Shown here in pieces: positions 46,096 through 56,600 of a stretch of 64,000 nucleotides of DNA; the first letter of the stretch is position 1, and every line of letters begins with the position of its first letter. A program made the translations under genes and the position numbers. Source of the stretch: Lycocorax pyrrhopterus obiensis (lineage: Eukaryota > Chordata > Aves > Passeriformes > Paradisaeidae); NCBI GenBank assembly GCA_014706295.1, contig JACSVZ010000002.1, forward strand, positions 134,047,200-134,111,199, read 5' to 3'. A model generated the notes under the pieces. It saw only the letters and a program-made list of their open reading frames with translations, did no database searches and was not told where the DNA came from.

Positions 46096-49000
46096 GTAGG
46101 AAAATGTGTGTGGAAGTAGGGGACCCATCAAGAAAAATGCTGGAGGAGTATAAAGGAATAGCTGGTGCTTCAGTCCATCCTGGGAGATAAAATTGTATGT
46201 ATCAAGCAAGTTTTCTTCTTAGAAATGTGTTTCACTGTTGAGCAATCCTCCAACATACTACATATCTAGGAAATACTTTAATGATGTAAGTTAGCTGTTG
46301 TAATGCAAGAGTCTTGTAATATCCAATTAATCGATTTAATTTTAATTTTTTTAAATGAACTTAACACACAAGAAGTACAGTCTGTAGAACTTTCTGATGC
46401 TGGAAGGTCTTGTGGAGTTGGAATGTCGTTGCCAGCTGTGGCTGGTGCTTCTTGGTATATTCTGTGGCTGCAGCCAACATCTTTCAAGAGCTGTAGTACC
46501 TTTGTTGCATTATTAACTTTTGTTCTTTGAGTCTGTGTAGTTGTGCTCTATTTTCCTCTGACGGAGTTATGAATTTCAGGAAGTGGCTCACATCTCACTA
46601 TTTGAATAGCAAACATCCTCTCTTAAGTAAACTACTAACAGGTGAACACTGCAGGCAGTATGAGACTTCTTGATTCTTTTTCTGAAACTTCTGTATTTGC
46701 TTGTGGAAGCATGTTATGACTGCCATGAAAAATTGACAGAACCACTGTAACATCTGTAGCATTCACTTCACTTACCTGTCCCAGTTTGGTAATCACGGTT
46801 TTTATTTTCAGGAAGCATTGTCTCATATCATTCAGGGGGTCTGAAAACAGTAAATGAAGGGTATGTTTTCTTATTCAAGTCACAACTTGATTTTTTCATT
46901 GTTTTCTGCCGCAGGGATACCTTAAAAAGAAAAATACCTTCTAACTCTCTGCTAGCAGCGCACCCTTTCCCAGAAGTGCTTTAAAAAGATTTTTCTTCAT
47001 TTACCTTTTAATCTTGAAGACAAAAATTATTGAATAGACTTGAGATGTCTCAACACACTCATCAATCTCTTAAATGTACTTTGGTGATTTCTGCAATTCC
47101 CTTATTAGCTTCTCAAGATAATTAGTAAGATATACCTGCTTCCTAGTACCTGATTATCTGTCCCAGAAAAAAAATGTCCTTTTCCTGATAGGGCTATCTT
47201 ACCACCACTATGTAGTATTGTCTGTTGGTGAAAGCATTCATATTACCTCCTGTGTATGAGCATCTTGGCTGGAACGTTCAAAAAGTGTCATGGTTGCCCA
47301 GTCAGAACATGGAATTCATAGGTATGTCAATTTTTTTTTTTTTTTGTGAAACAAACCTTGGTGAATCTCATCTTACAGCCTCATACCTAGGACTATGTAT
47401 GAAAGTGTGCCTTGAACTTTTGAGTCAAGTAGTCACTGAACTGATATTTCATAGTATATGCCAAATCTTACCTAGGTTCCGCACAAGAGTGGGGGAAGTC
47501 CATGCTCTTTAGTGAGCAGCATATGTGGAAGGAATGGTTCAGACAGGTTTTACATGCTCAGTCCTTCACCAGTGTAGTGAGAGTGGTGTTTTCAGTAGTT
47601 CTGTTTCATGTTATTAATGAAAAATGTCTGCATTTGACAGCAGAAAATTAATTTGCACTATCTTTCTGTTCAAAACGTACGTAAATTTAGCACAGTATTT
47701 CTCCTCTTCATGCAAGGATCTACAATCATGAAAAATAAGACAATGGTAATCGACTATGCTTTTTGGTAATTAGTCAGGGTAATTAATTTTATTTATGAAG
47801 CTATTGATTTTTTTGAAAGAGGTTAGTTTATTTTTAATGTCTTGTATCTTCCTGGCAGATAGTCCTTTAAAATTGCTTTCCATGACTGAAAAAGACTCTG
47901 AGTACTTTATAGGAGAATGTTTCTAGGAATAGTTCACTAGCAGTATGCTAAGATAAATATTATATGTGCACTCCAAAAATGGGTTTTAAGAGATCAGATG
48001 TTTATTCCTATCTTATGCTCCAAGATCACTGCCTGTTTTCTAAGATTCTAGTTCAGAGAAGATCCTAAATGAGATTCAGCCTTTTTGAAAAATGACAGAA
48101 TTATGACCAGATAGCTTCTTGACATTTGCTGAACATACCTGCTCAGTCCTCTTCGGCATTCGTTGTTCTGCTCACTTTGTATCTTTGGTGCTTACGAAAG
48201 ATACTGGAATTGTCGTGTCCTTGGTTGAGGCACTTTTCTTTTAAACCAGAATGAATTTATTTCCTGGGCTGCTTCCCCTGAGATACTGTTCTTTCTTGTC
48301 CGTGTTTATGGAGACTGCTTTTTTATTATGTTGATAATAGGTTGAGTAAGGAGCAAGTGTACCTTGTAACTTTTCATAATGTTTCATAAAAGGCTGCTAA
48401 GCCTCACCCTACTGAATTGTTATTCAAAAACCTTTTCCAGTCTTGCTTTCTTTTTTAGATCAATTAACAATATTATTTAAATGGCTGTTCAAAAAAAAAT
48501 ACCCAAACAAACAAAAAAAACCCAACCAGCAAAACACTGAACTTTCACAAACTTTAATTGTGTAAAAGCTAAGCAATGCCTAGTTGGAATTTGGAATCTA
48601 AAGCCACCTAAATTGCCTGCTCCAGTCAGTTCTGTGAGATTCTTTAATAAAGGTGTCCATGAAATCTATAGTTATGTCATTACAATTGTTATGGACTGTC
48701 TGTCTATCTACTGGTATATACTTCTGTTAGTGAACCCTGACAGCCATTTAAAAAGAAATTGGTACCTGATTCCTCAACATGAGTCACTAAGTAAGTGCTG
48801 GTCTAGAAGTGGAATTAATGCAGTTACCAAATCAAGGACTGTCTAGTTTTATAGTAAGTCATTCTTCAGACTGTATTTTACGCACTGCAGAAGTATGAGA
48901 CATGGAACCTAGGACATGGGAATTTTAGTTACCCACCCTAACAACTAGCCACAAAAATCAGATCTCATGGAGAAGTCCTATGGACATTGCTTCTCAAGGA

Positions 49001-50974
49001 CTAAAATAACTGTTGGGAAGCAAACTGTGCTTTTTCTGTAAAGCCTTATTCTTTTATTGTTGCTTATAGCAAAAATGTGATCTTTCAAGACTCGACTTGA
49101 AGCATATAGAACATAGAGAGATTGTCAAATCCTGACTCCTGAGGGTACTCAAAGCTGAACTGGAAAAAACGAAGTCAACCTAGTAGCTTTGGAATCAGTC
49201 CTCCATTGAGTAGGGAATTACATGAGAGACTGTCTGAGGGTCTGTATAGCTTAATTTATCCATAATTAGAAATAAAGCTTCAGAGTCTCTTGAGTAAAGT
49301 GTGTATGGTTTTCTACATGGTTAGAATGTGCTAGTTTTGTATTTTACTGGTAATATAGGTAACACCCGTGAGATGATCCAAGACAAACACTGGAATAAGT
49401 GTTATGTGAAAAGTTTACACCTGTGTAGAGGCTGAACTGAGATAGTTTAGGTTTGACACAATTCTGTTTGTTACTTTAACTGAAGGTTAGTTTGTCTTAA
49501 GGAATGTCTGTTGTTAATGAAATCTTGTATTTACTTTTATCTTTCTTACTTATATTTGCTTACTAGGTGTAGTGTCAGCACTAAGGATATCTGAAGTAAG
49601 ACATGTCATAGGTACCTGAATGTAGGCAGCTACTAGACCTGCTCAAAGAATTATTTGAGCCCTTAAAAGAAGTTAGGATACAGACTCAGATAGTTTGAGG
49701 ACTAAGAAATAATTGGAAGGGTGGAAAATATGCATGTAGTTATTTAAATATGGAATATTATGTATTTGAGCAGCCCATTTTGTTATATTCATTGATGAAA
49801 CTTAATCTGAATTCAGTATGGATTTTTATGTTAAAAGGTGCTCTATTTAAGTTCAATTATCTGCATGTACTAAGTACAGTCTAAAGTCACAAAATGTTTG
49901 ACAGAGAAAAGTTATCACGCAGTTTTTTGAAGTCTAGTCTACTGACCCAGATGCTTGAAGTAACAAAAAGGAAAACGTGTCTCATCTGTGTTGCTTTTTA
50001 GAGTTTACATGTGCAAAGACAGTAAAGTATGAAATAGGCATAAATGACTACAGCAATTATAAGTTCTTTCTGACTCATCTTTAAATTTTAACCGTAACAG
50101 TTACGTGTAGTGGAACTACAGGTAGTAAAGATCAGCTAAAAATTAAATACTGCCTTGAAGTGCAAATTCCTGTGAGTCCATCTAACTAGTAATGGGGTAG
50201 AAAACGAAAAGTGTAAAAAACTGTAGGTAATGATAACATTAGGGACTCATCTCAAGGCTACCCTGAATTAAAAAAAAAAAAAAATATAGGGGGGGAAAAA
50301 AATAGGCGCCTTCTGGAAACAAACAGGAAAACAAACAATTCATTTATTTTGGTCTGATTTCCCCAAAAGCAAAAAAAATATAGTCGTTTCTTTCTCTCTT
50401 AAACCTGTTCTTGACATTGAGACAGTGGGATAATAGAGAAATATCTTCCCAGTGTTGGATTCTAGATGCTGAATGAAATAATTATCCCTGCAAAAAAAAA
50501 AAGTTTGGGCCAGTTTTCCTGTGAACTTGCATTAAAACAAGGGTACAGAAACTTGCACCTCAGTTAATGGATCTTCAAGTCTTTAGACTGAATTTGCTCT
50601 TTGTTCTAGAGAATCAGATTTTTAGATTATAAGCATTGGTCACATATATGTTCAAAGGTAATCCTTTTCACTGAAGTAAAGGAACCATTTTACATGAGTA
50701 AAGTAAAAAGTAAACTTGTCAGCATAGTGACATTTTGTTCTTTAAAAAGGTAATGTAAAGAAATAAAGTAGTGGCAATATGAGGAAGTTTCTGTAAGTAC
50801 TGTGACTAAAGAAAGTTTGGTATGTAAGTCCTATCTCTTGTCTGCTCTGTCCCAATGGAGTCTAAGCAGTGTCTTCTCAAATGTACAGTACTACCTGCAT
50901 CAAATGAATTGTTTGCTGTTGTGCATACTTTTTAAAAATTAAGAGTTTATTTCAAGAGAATAACGCTTGAACTC

Positions 50975-51215
50975 AACAAAATGTGAGCACACACTGGCTC
51001 ATGTCCAGCTTTTCATCCACAAGAATCCATAAGCTGTTCTCTTCAGGGCTGCTCTCAGTGAGTTCACCTCCAAGCCTGTGCTTGAGTTGGAGGTTGTCCT
51101 GACCCAGGTACAGGATCTTGCACTTGGACTTGCTGAACTTCGTGAGGTTCACACAGGCCAAGTTCTCAAGTTTGTCCAGGTCCCTCTGGATGGCATCCTG
51201 TTCTTCTGTTAAAAT
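50975..51215 (-). mobile_element. CR1 LINE fragment (internal ORF2 piece)
   Basis: The - strand frame encodes '[20 protein letters not shown]' then '[20 protein letters not shown]', the CR1 ORF2 segment downstream of the reverse-transcriptase core (usual form FNKSKCKVLHLG...ESSPEEKDLGVLVDE). Both ends are truncated and no 3' terminal repeat is present. Confidence 0.9.
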
Positions 51216-51476
51216 CTGTCTCTGTTGTAAGACAGGGTAAGCAGTGCTTACCTGTTATTTGGACAGGAATTAATAAATTACATGGAAAATTACTCAGCTA
51301 CAGCTAGGAACTCGCTGAAAATAGCCTAGTGAAGTGAAAAAGGAGCTATGTAAAAAGGACCTTTTGATCTGAAATTTTAAATATGTATACATTGTTTTTG
51401 AGTTTTCTGAGTTTAGTTTTTATCCATTAGATTATTTTTTCTTGCTGTGTTCATTTTTTATTGAGGAAGAGTGCTC

Positions 51477-52091
51477 TTACCTTCTGTTGTGCCACAAAGC
51501 ACGATACTGTATCTCAGTGCACTCAGAACTGTGATGCATTGTAAGCAGTGGTACAGTGAAATTCACAGAGTGAATTTCAAATCTGACAATATTTACCGAG
51601 TAGGGTTGATCAGGCCCGACCTGAAGAGAGGCTAGGGGAGACGCAGAAAGATGAAGGGGCTGGTGGCTCCCTTGCACTGAGAGGTGATTCTGTCTTTCTG
51701 GGGTTCCCCAGGAGTCTGGCGGCGGGGGGACAAAGGGAGAGGGAAGGAAGAAAGGGGCACCATCACCAAAGAGACCCGAATTCCCTGGCCTTACTGTTTC
51801 AGTCTCTGTATTTTTAACAGATTGATAAATAGCAACTAACAAAGGGAAAAACTGGACAACAGAAGTGTCTCCCGTTTTTCTGAGAAGTGTGAGCTTCTCC
51901 CCAACCTTATCCCAGAAATTTAGAGACTGAATGGAGGCTATAGACACACCCGGAAAATGTTTAAACAACCACCGGACAAAACTTTTCAGGTTTCTCTTAG
52001 AAAAAGGGGACTTTCCCATCTTAAGATAAAACTTAATTAGGGTAAAGACCTCCTTATGAGCATTATGGGAGATAGATTGCTTTCCACCCAT
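51477..52091 (-). pseudogene. gag: Partial retroviral gag, betaretrovirus-like matrix
   Basis: An ATG at 52091 opens 204 codons. The N-terminus MGGKQS has the glycine-2 and nearby serine expected of a myristoylated matrix protein. The next roughly 90 residues, including VRWLFKHFPGVSIASIQSLN and FWDKVGEKLTLL, have the helical layout and the FP...FW.KVG.E/K pattern of MMTV/ERV-K-type matrix domains. A proline-rich run (PSPFVPPPP) follows, as between MA and CA. There is no capsid major homology region or zinc knuckle. The last roughly 40 codons (51477-51596) are probably chance read-through into flanking DNA. The frame also extends upstream of the ATG to a TTG, with no ATG. It is antisense to OXR1 and nonfunctional for replication. 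Confidence 0.75.
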
Positions 52092-52971
52092 GAGTTCCCA
52101 GCAAGCTCTTCCCAGCACAGAGAGGAAAAAAAATAAAAGAAAAGAATATAAAAGGGGACCCAAACGAAGTAATACTCACTCAATCCAATACTCCGCAGGT
52201 CAAATAAAACTCAAAGTGCTGGTCCTCTGGCATCTGGCTGGCCCTCCTACCTCTGAGGGTTCCCAGCCACCCTTCGAAGCAAACTTAATAAAATTTAAAT
52301 CTGCTAGTCTGGGAGCAGCAACTCCGAAGACGGCTCCTCCTCGGCTAAAAGCCTGAGGCACGTTCGCAGAAACTCTTTAGCAGAGTCCTGTTCGGACAGC
52401 CACTTATAAAATTTAAAAGGTTGTGGGGGTTATAGGGCGGTCGGAGATAGCTGCTGTGTACCCCAAATTATCTCTTAGAGAGAGCCAGTTCAGGTGCGGA
52501 CTGGGCCGCCAGCAGACCATCCTTTCTGCCCTGCGCTGCAGAGGCGCTGGTGGCACGCACCCCCACACCTATAGCCAGATAGCTCAAATATTACCAGAGA
52601 CAAGGAGCCAAGGAGGGCCCTCCGCTAGCCCGTGTTCCACGATCAGGGTTTACTCATCAGCAGAGGTGAGCAAGCGAAGAGGGCGAGACCATGAGGTCCG
52701 TCCCTTTACACAGTCTCATCTGAGGGCCTGGGGGCGGTACAGAGGCGGGGCGGGGGAAGGGAGGCAATGAGCAGGGGAAGGGGCAGGGCAGGGGACAGGT
52801 AAGGGAGCAGCCAGAGGCTATGGGAGAGCTAGTCTTGCTTATACAGAGTCCGGGGGGAAAGGTTATGTTCCAACCACAAGGACTTGTGGGAAAAGCTTTT
52901 CCTTTCCAGGGATAAAAGGTATTTTTCAAATGCCTGAGTTTTTCCACCAGCTGGCCTCAGTGACCCCAACA
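51597..52971 (-). mobile_element. Truncated endogenous retrovirus (LTR/leader plus partial gag)
   Basis: Read on the - strand, the element probably begins with an LTR starting TGTTGGGGTCAC at 52971. It has a GC-box run at 52741-52756 (GGCGGGGCGG on +), a TATA-like GTATAAGC at about 52840 and an AGTAAA poly(A)-like signal at 52649-52654. A leader of several hundred bases follows, then a gag start at 52091. Gag breaks off after the matrix-like and proline-rich segments; no pro, pol, env or second LTR is visible, so most of the provirus has been deleted. The LTR/leader boundary and the primer-binding site could not be identified. The right end is moderately supported and the left end tentative. 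Confidence 0.7.
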
Positions 52972-53072
52972 ATTTACAACCTGATTTGTTTATCAGTTAC
53001 TATTACTAGAGATTCTTGGATGCTGCGTAGTTTTTCTAAATTTTTTCTTGCTCTGATATATTTTTGCTACAG

Positions 53073-53168
53073 GTTTTTGGTGCATTAGCATCTGAGCCGT
53101 TTAAAGTGAGTGATGGCTTTTATGGCACTGGGGAGACCTTTATGTTCACTTTTTCACCAGATTTTGAG
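53073..53168 (+). CDS. OXR1: OXR1 coding exon I (TLDc domain)
   Basis: The exon is 96 nt, 32 residues, phase 0-0, with acceptor tttttgctacag and donor GAG|gtaagt. It encodes VFGALASEPFKVSDGFYGTG then ETFMFTFSPDFE. The FYGTGETF core is one of the most conserved TLDc segments. Confidence 0.98.
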
Positions 53169-53751
53169 GTAAGTAGTAATGACTTTGTATGCTTTTGCTC
53201 CTTTCCCCCCCACCCTCCCCAAGTGCATTATATTAAAATACTTAATAAATCTAATGGTAAATCTGAAAAATACTACAAGTTGGCCAAAAAAAGTCGTCAT
53301 ACTAGTTTTTTCATGGAATCTTTAGGCGCACAGTAAATCAGTAGTGTTTGCATGCTGAAGAACACACTCAACCCAACTCTTTACTTATACTGAAGATTTT
53401 TCTACTGTTTAAATTCTTCCAGGTGTCTGTCTGAAAATGCACAAACTACATCCATTTTAGGGGCATATCATCTAATCTAAGCATATTTTCTTGGTATTTT
53501 TCATTGTGTAGGAATTTTGGTGCTCAAAGATGACCTGATTTGGAATGGTCTTATTTTAATTAATGTAAAACCTCAGAGAATTTTTATCTGCAAGTATGTT
53601 TCCTGAATTTTCTGTGTCAACTTGTTAACTTCATTAAACTGGCCTCTAGCCACCCATAGTCTGTCTTTACTGATGTTTGGTTTCCCATCTGCCCAAACTA
53701 AAAGTTCAGATATTTTTACTTGCTAGTCTGTTTTGGGTTTTTTTTTCCTAG
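53169..53751 (+). other. OXR1 intron I-J (583 bp)
   Basis: A short intron with a C-rich patch at about 53204-53221 (ccccccaccctcccc). No repeats or coding signals were seen. Confidence 0.85.
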
Positions 53752-53825
53752 GTTTTTAAATGGACGGGAGACAACATGTTCTTCATTAAAGGAGACATGG
53801 ACTCTCTTGCTTTTGGTGGAGGAGG
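53752..53825 (+). CDS. OXR1: OXR1 coding exon J (TLDc domain)
   Basis: The exon is 74 nt, with acceptor ttttttccctag-type polypyrimidine tract (tttttttttcctag) and donor GGAGG|gtaagt. It encodes VFKWTGDNMFFIKGDMDSLA then FGGG and two bases of the next glycine. The exon junction falls within the five-glycine run typical of OXR1/NCOA7 TLDc domains. Confidence 0.98.
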
Positions 53826-54579
53826 GTAAGTTACAATTAGAGTCTGTTAAAAGTCTCTGGACACCTTTGAAAAGAAAAATTGGAATTGACTTCATTTTGG
53901 TAGCTCAGGACTCAACAGTTACCAGCCAAGAAACTTGAGTATGTCAGGTACTTAGCTTCTGATGTTGACAAAACTTAGACAGGAAGTTTGTCTTCAGCAT
54001 AGTGTGGCATAAAGTTTCAGCCCTTCATGGTTATAATGCCATCCATGCTTGACTTGCATGTGTGTCTTACTGTATTCAGAGGAGATAGATATTATGATTG
54101 TGGAAGGATGTAAATGTGAAAATTACGTGTAACTAGAAGAGGCCTGAATTGAAACTGAACCATCCCAAAACATGCCAGGGTTTCCAGAAATCATACATTG
54201 TCTTGTCCTGTTGTTTCCCTCCCCATGCAGGTGCATATGCTTCTGGAATGTTTTCCTTATTTGTTATCAGCATTCTCTTTAGATATAAAAGTGCTACTAT
54301 GTCATCTCTTTAATAAAAATTGAAGAGGCTGAAAACCAAGGAATTCTAGTTAGCTTTTTATTTCAGAATATCTGCAAAAGGGATATTTCCAAATTAATAA
54401 TAAATAGTAAAAAAAAATAAAATCTTTGTAGCATAAATTTATCAACAGCAATGAGGTACTTGTGTTAAAAACTAATTCTTTAATTCCTTCTCATTTCTGA
54501 ATTTTGAATGAAAAATACATTGATAGAGTCAATGCTTACTCCCTCAGTCTTTTGCTTTAATACATTGTCTGTCTTGCAG
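53826..54579 (+). other. OXR1 intron J-K (754 bp)
   Basis: AT-rich unique sequence with no recognised feature. The exon J frame remains open only briefly into it. Confidence 0.85.
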
Positions 54580-54715
54580 AGGAGAGTTTGCTCTTTGGCT
54601 TGATGGTGATCTCTACCATGGAAGAAGTCATTCATGTAAAACATTTGGGAATCACACACTTTCTAAGCGAGAAGACTTCACTATTCAAGACATAGAAATA
54701 TGGGCTTTTGAATAA
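54580..54715 (+). CDS. OXR1: OXR1 last coding exon K (TLDc C-terminus, stop)
   Basis: The acceptor is tgtcttgcag. The first base completes the split glycine. It then encodes GEFALWLDGDLYHGRSHSCK, TFGNHTLSKREDFTIQDIEI and WAFE, ending in TAA at 54713-54715. WAFE-stop is the exact C-terminus of vertebrate OXR1. The 136-nt coding part ends the 2121-nt reading frame without frameshifts or stops, so the gene appears intact. Confidence 0.99.
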
Positions 54716-56600
54716 GTATTTAACTATTTCTACAGGTTATTGTCCCAAACCTGACATGAATCAGTGCAGCTTAAAAATCCCTAGGAGCAATATAATGTAT
54801 TTTACTTATCTGGGTTTTTTTTCTAGTTTTTCAGTGTGGCTATTAGCTATTATTTTTAAATAGATGTTTTTTTCATGCTCTCACATCTGTAATATACTGC
54901 CATACTTTTTCTAAGCTATAGACTCTTTTACAAAATATTGACCTTGTGGACTAAAAATTAACGTTAGTTACTTTGAGCCTTGTGGCCTGCAAAATTTTCT
55001 TATCCATATTACAGTTGCCTCCCAGGTTTCCCACACACACCTTTCCTGCAATCCTGCTAGGGGGCTGCTTCATTGAATATAGCTTATTATTTTTGTATTC
55101 AAATTATGTCTATGAATGAAGTTGCCCTCTGTGAACCTCTAAGAAAGCTGCGTGTGGGTATTTGGCAGCAGCACTGCAGAGATTGGTCCAGACCAATGAT
55201 GGGTTATTCAAGTGGTGCCACAAATGGATGAGAAGCTGTGCATTTCTTCTTAACGCATCCCAGTATACACGTGGTGAAGTTAGAAGATATCCAAAGTTAA
55301 CAGTGCCACTCGTCATGTTCATTGTTCATGTGTAGAAAAAAGTCAGTTAATACGTGTTGTAGCTGCATGCTGATTGTATTTAAAGAGTGTTTTGCACATG
55401 CTGTTAATGATCTGCAGGTTTGGGACAAATACTGACAATATTGAGCTATGTGGCAAAGACTTACAAAATAGCAAGAGAATGTAAGAATATGATAGTTCCA
55501 AAAAATTAAAAGGCTAAAGCAAGCAAAACTCAGTGAAACATTTGTAGCTATAGTAGGGCATTAAAAGTACAGAAACAGATGCATCTTTCTTCAACATAAA
55601 GTGTCAGATATATACTGTTATACTGTTGTAGCCGTGTAGCACATCAGCTCCAAGAATATAGCTTATTCCTGTCCAAAGAAAAAATACTTGTGATGTTTTT
55701 TGAGTGGGTCTATGTTGTAAATTTACAATTAGCACCAGCTCTGATTAAAATGACATCATGTATCATAGGTAGACAATATTGTAATTCAGTAGACTTGTGG
55801 AATATGCAAACTTACTGTCATGTGACCTCAAAAAATAAATGACAGGCTAGAATACAGTTCCAGTAGCTCTTGTCCACTTTTTGTAGAAAAATTGATAAGC
55901 CATTGTGGCAATAACAGCTGAAAAAACCTGTTTGTTTCAAAGCTTTTATTCTATGTTCTGCAAAAAAAAACAAAACAAAAAAGAACAAAAAAATTGCTGT
56001 TAAGTGTGACAGTGACTGACTTTGTGCTGAAATTTCAGCTATTTCAGACGAACATTGTATATTATCTTGTAAATTAATGTTTAAAGTAGTTTTGTTATTA
56101 TAGAAAAGTGTTGATTGACGGGTTGCTTATAGCACTTTAAATTATTCTAGAAATGGAATAAAAGCCAAATGGGTTGGCTTACATAGATGTAGTTGTATAT
56201 TATTTCAAAATATTTACAGTTCTGGAAAGTTAAAAAAAAAAACTTATTTGAAGACAGCTTACTGCTATGGTAATGAGAAAGGGCAGACGTTTCATCTATA
56301 ATATGCTAATGCTCAATATGAATAGAAAAACAGGGCTTTGTTTCCTGTCTCTATGTATATCTCTTTATCCTTATTAGAACTTAGTACAATGTGTAGAGTA
56401 AATGTTTACAAAATAAGGAACTGTAAATAAATCGAAATGGCTTTTCTCCCCTTTGGTCTTCCACAGCAGTATTATTGTCTTTGTGGAGTTACAACTGATT
56501 ATTACAACAACAACAAAAAAAATCCTGTAATGGATTTTAAGTACTATAAGCTCACAGTGATGTATAGCAAATAAATCTAAATATATGTAAAAATAAACTT
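54716..56600 (+). other. OXR1: OXR1 3'UTR (probable extent about 1.9 kb)
   Basis: From the stop codon the sequence is AT-rich and free of recognisable repeats or genes up to a cluster of poly(A) signals at 56426-56597. The end is inferred from AATAAA sites followed by a G/T-rich stretch (gttggagttt...ggtggagttt at about 56603-56629). Earlier AATAAA motifs could give shorter forms. Confidence 0.6.
56570..56597 (+). terminator. Candidate distal poly(A) signals of OXR1
   Basis: Two AATAAA hexamers at 56570-56575 and 56592-56597 are followed within about 30 bp by a G/T-rich downstream element. This is the best-looking cleavage region after the stop codon. Other AATAAA copies in the 3'UTR lie at 55834, 56157 and 56426. 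Confidence 0.55.

Larger units (their letters stand above)
46096..53072 (+). other. OXR1 intron H-I (7.0 kb)
   Basis: From left to right it holds unique AT-rich sequence to about 50.9 kb, with A-runs near 48490 and 50268; a short antisense CR1 fragment (50975-51215); a 23-nt inverted repeat at 51557-51579; and a truncated antisense endogenous retrovirus (about 51597-52971), which is markedly more GC-rich than the surrounding intron. Confidence 0.85.
3068..56600 (+). other. OXR1: OXR1 gene, 3' portion (11 coding exons plus 3'UTR)
   Basis: Eleven exons with AG/GT boundaries and compatible phases join to 2121 nt, which is 706 codons plus a stop. The product matches the C-terminal four fifths of the roughly 870-residue vertebrate OXR1. 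In the visible segment, residues about 40-110 are the GRAM domain, 113-485 a mostly disordered acidic/serine-rich linker, and about 545-706 the TLDc domain. OXR1 protects cells, especially neurons, from oxidative damage; TLDc proteins are known to bind the V-ATPase and regulate its assembly. OXR1 was preferred over its paralogue NCOA7 because the TLDc segment reads [13 protein letters not shown] and FGGGGGEFALWLDGDLYHG, where NCOA7 differs. The LysM-encoding 5' exons and the main promoters must lie upstream of position 1. Intron lengths run from 583 bp to 17.2 kb. Confidence 0.96.

Noticed and set aside
52091..52163. Hydrophobic in-frame extension upstream of the gag ATG, resembling a glyco-Gag signal peptide
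   Set aside because: The extension begins at TTG, with no upstream ATG in frame; the hydrophobic residues come from a T-rich leader.
52381..52700. Possible retroviral primer-binding sites (TGGCTCTCTC..., TGGCTCCTTG..., TGGCGGCCCAG... on -)
   Set aside because: Each matches a tRNA 3' end only partly, and none directly follows a convincing CA LTR end, so no primer assignment is supported.
52423..52770. 115-codon + strand frame
   Set aside because: It lies antisense within the GC-rich LTR/leader region of the retroviral remnant and resembles no protein.
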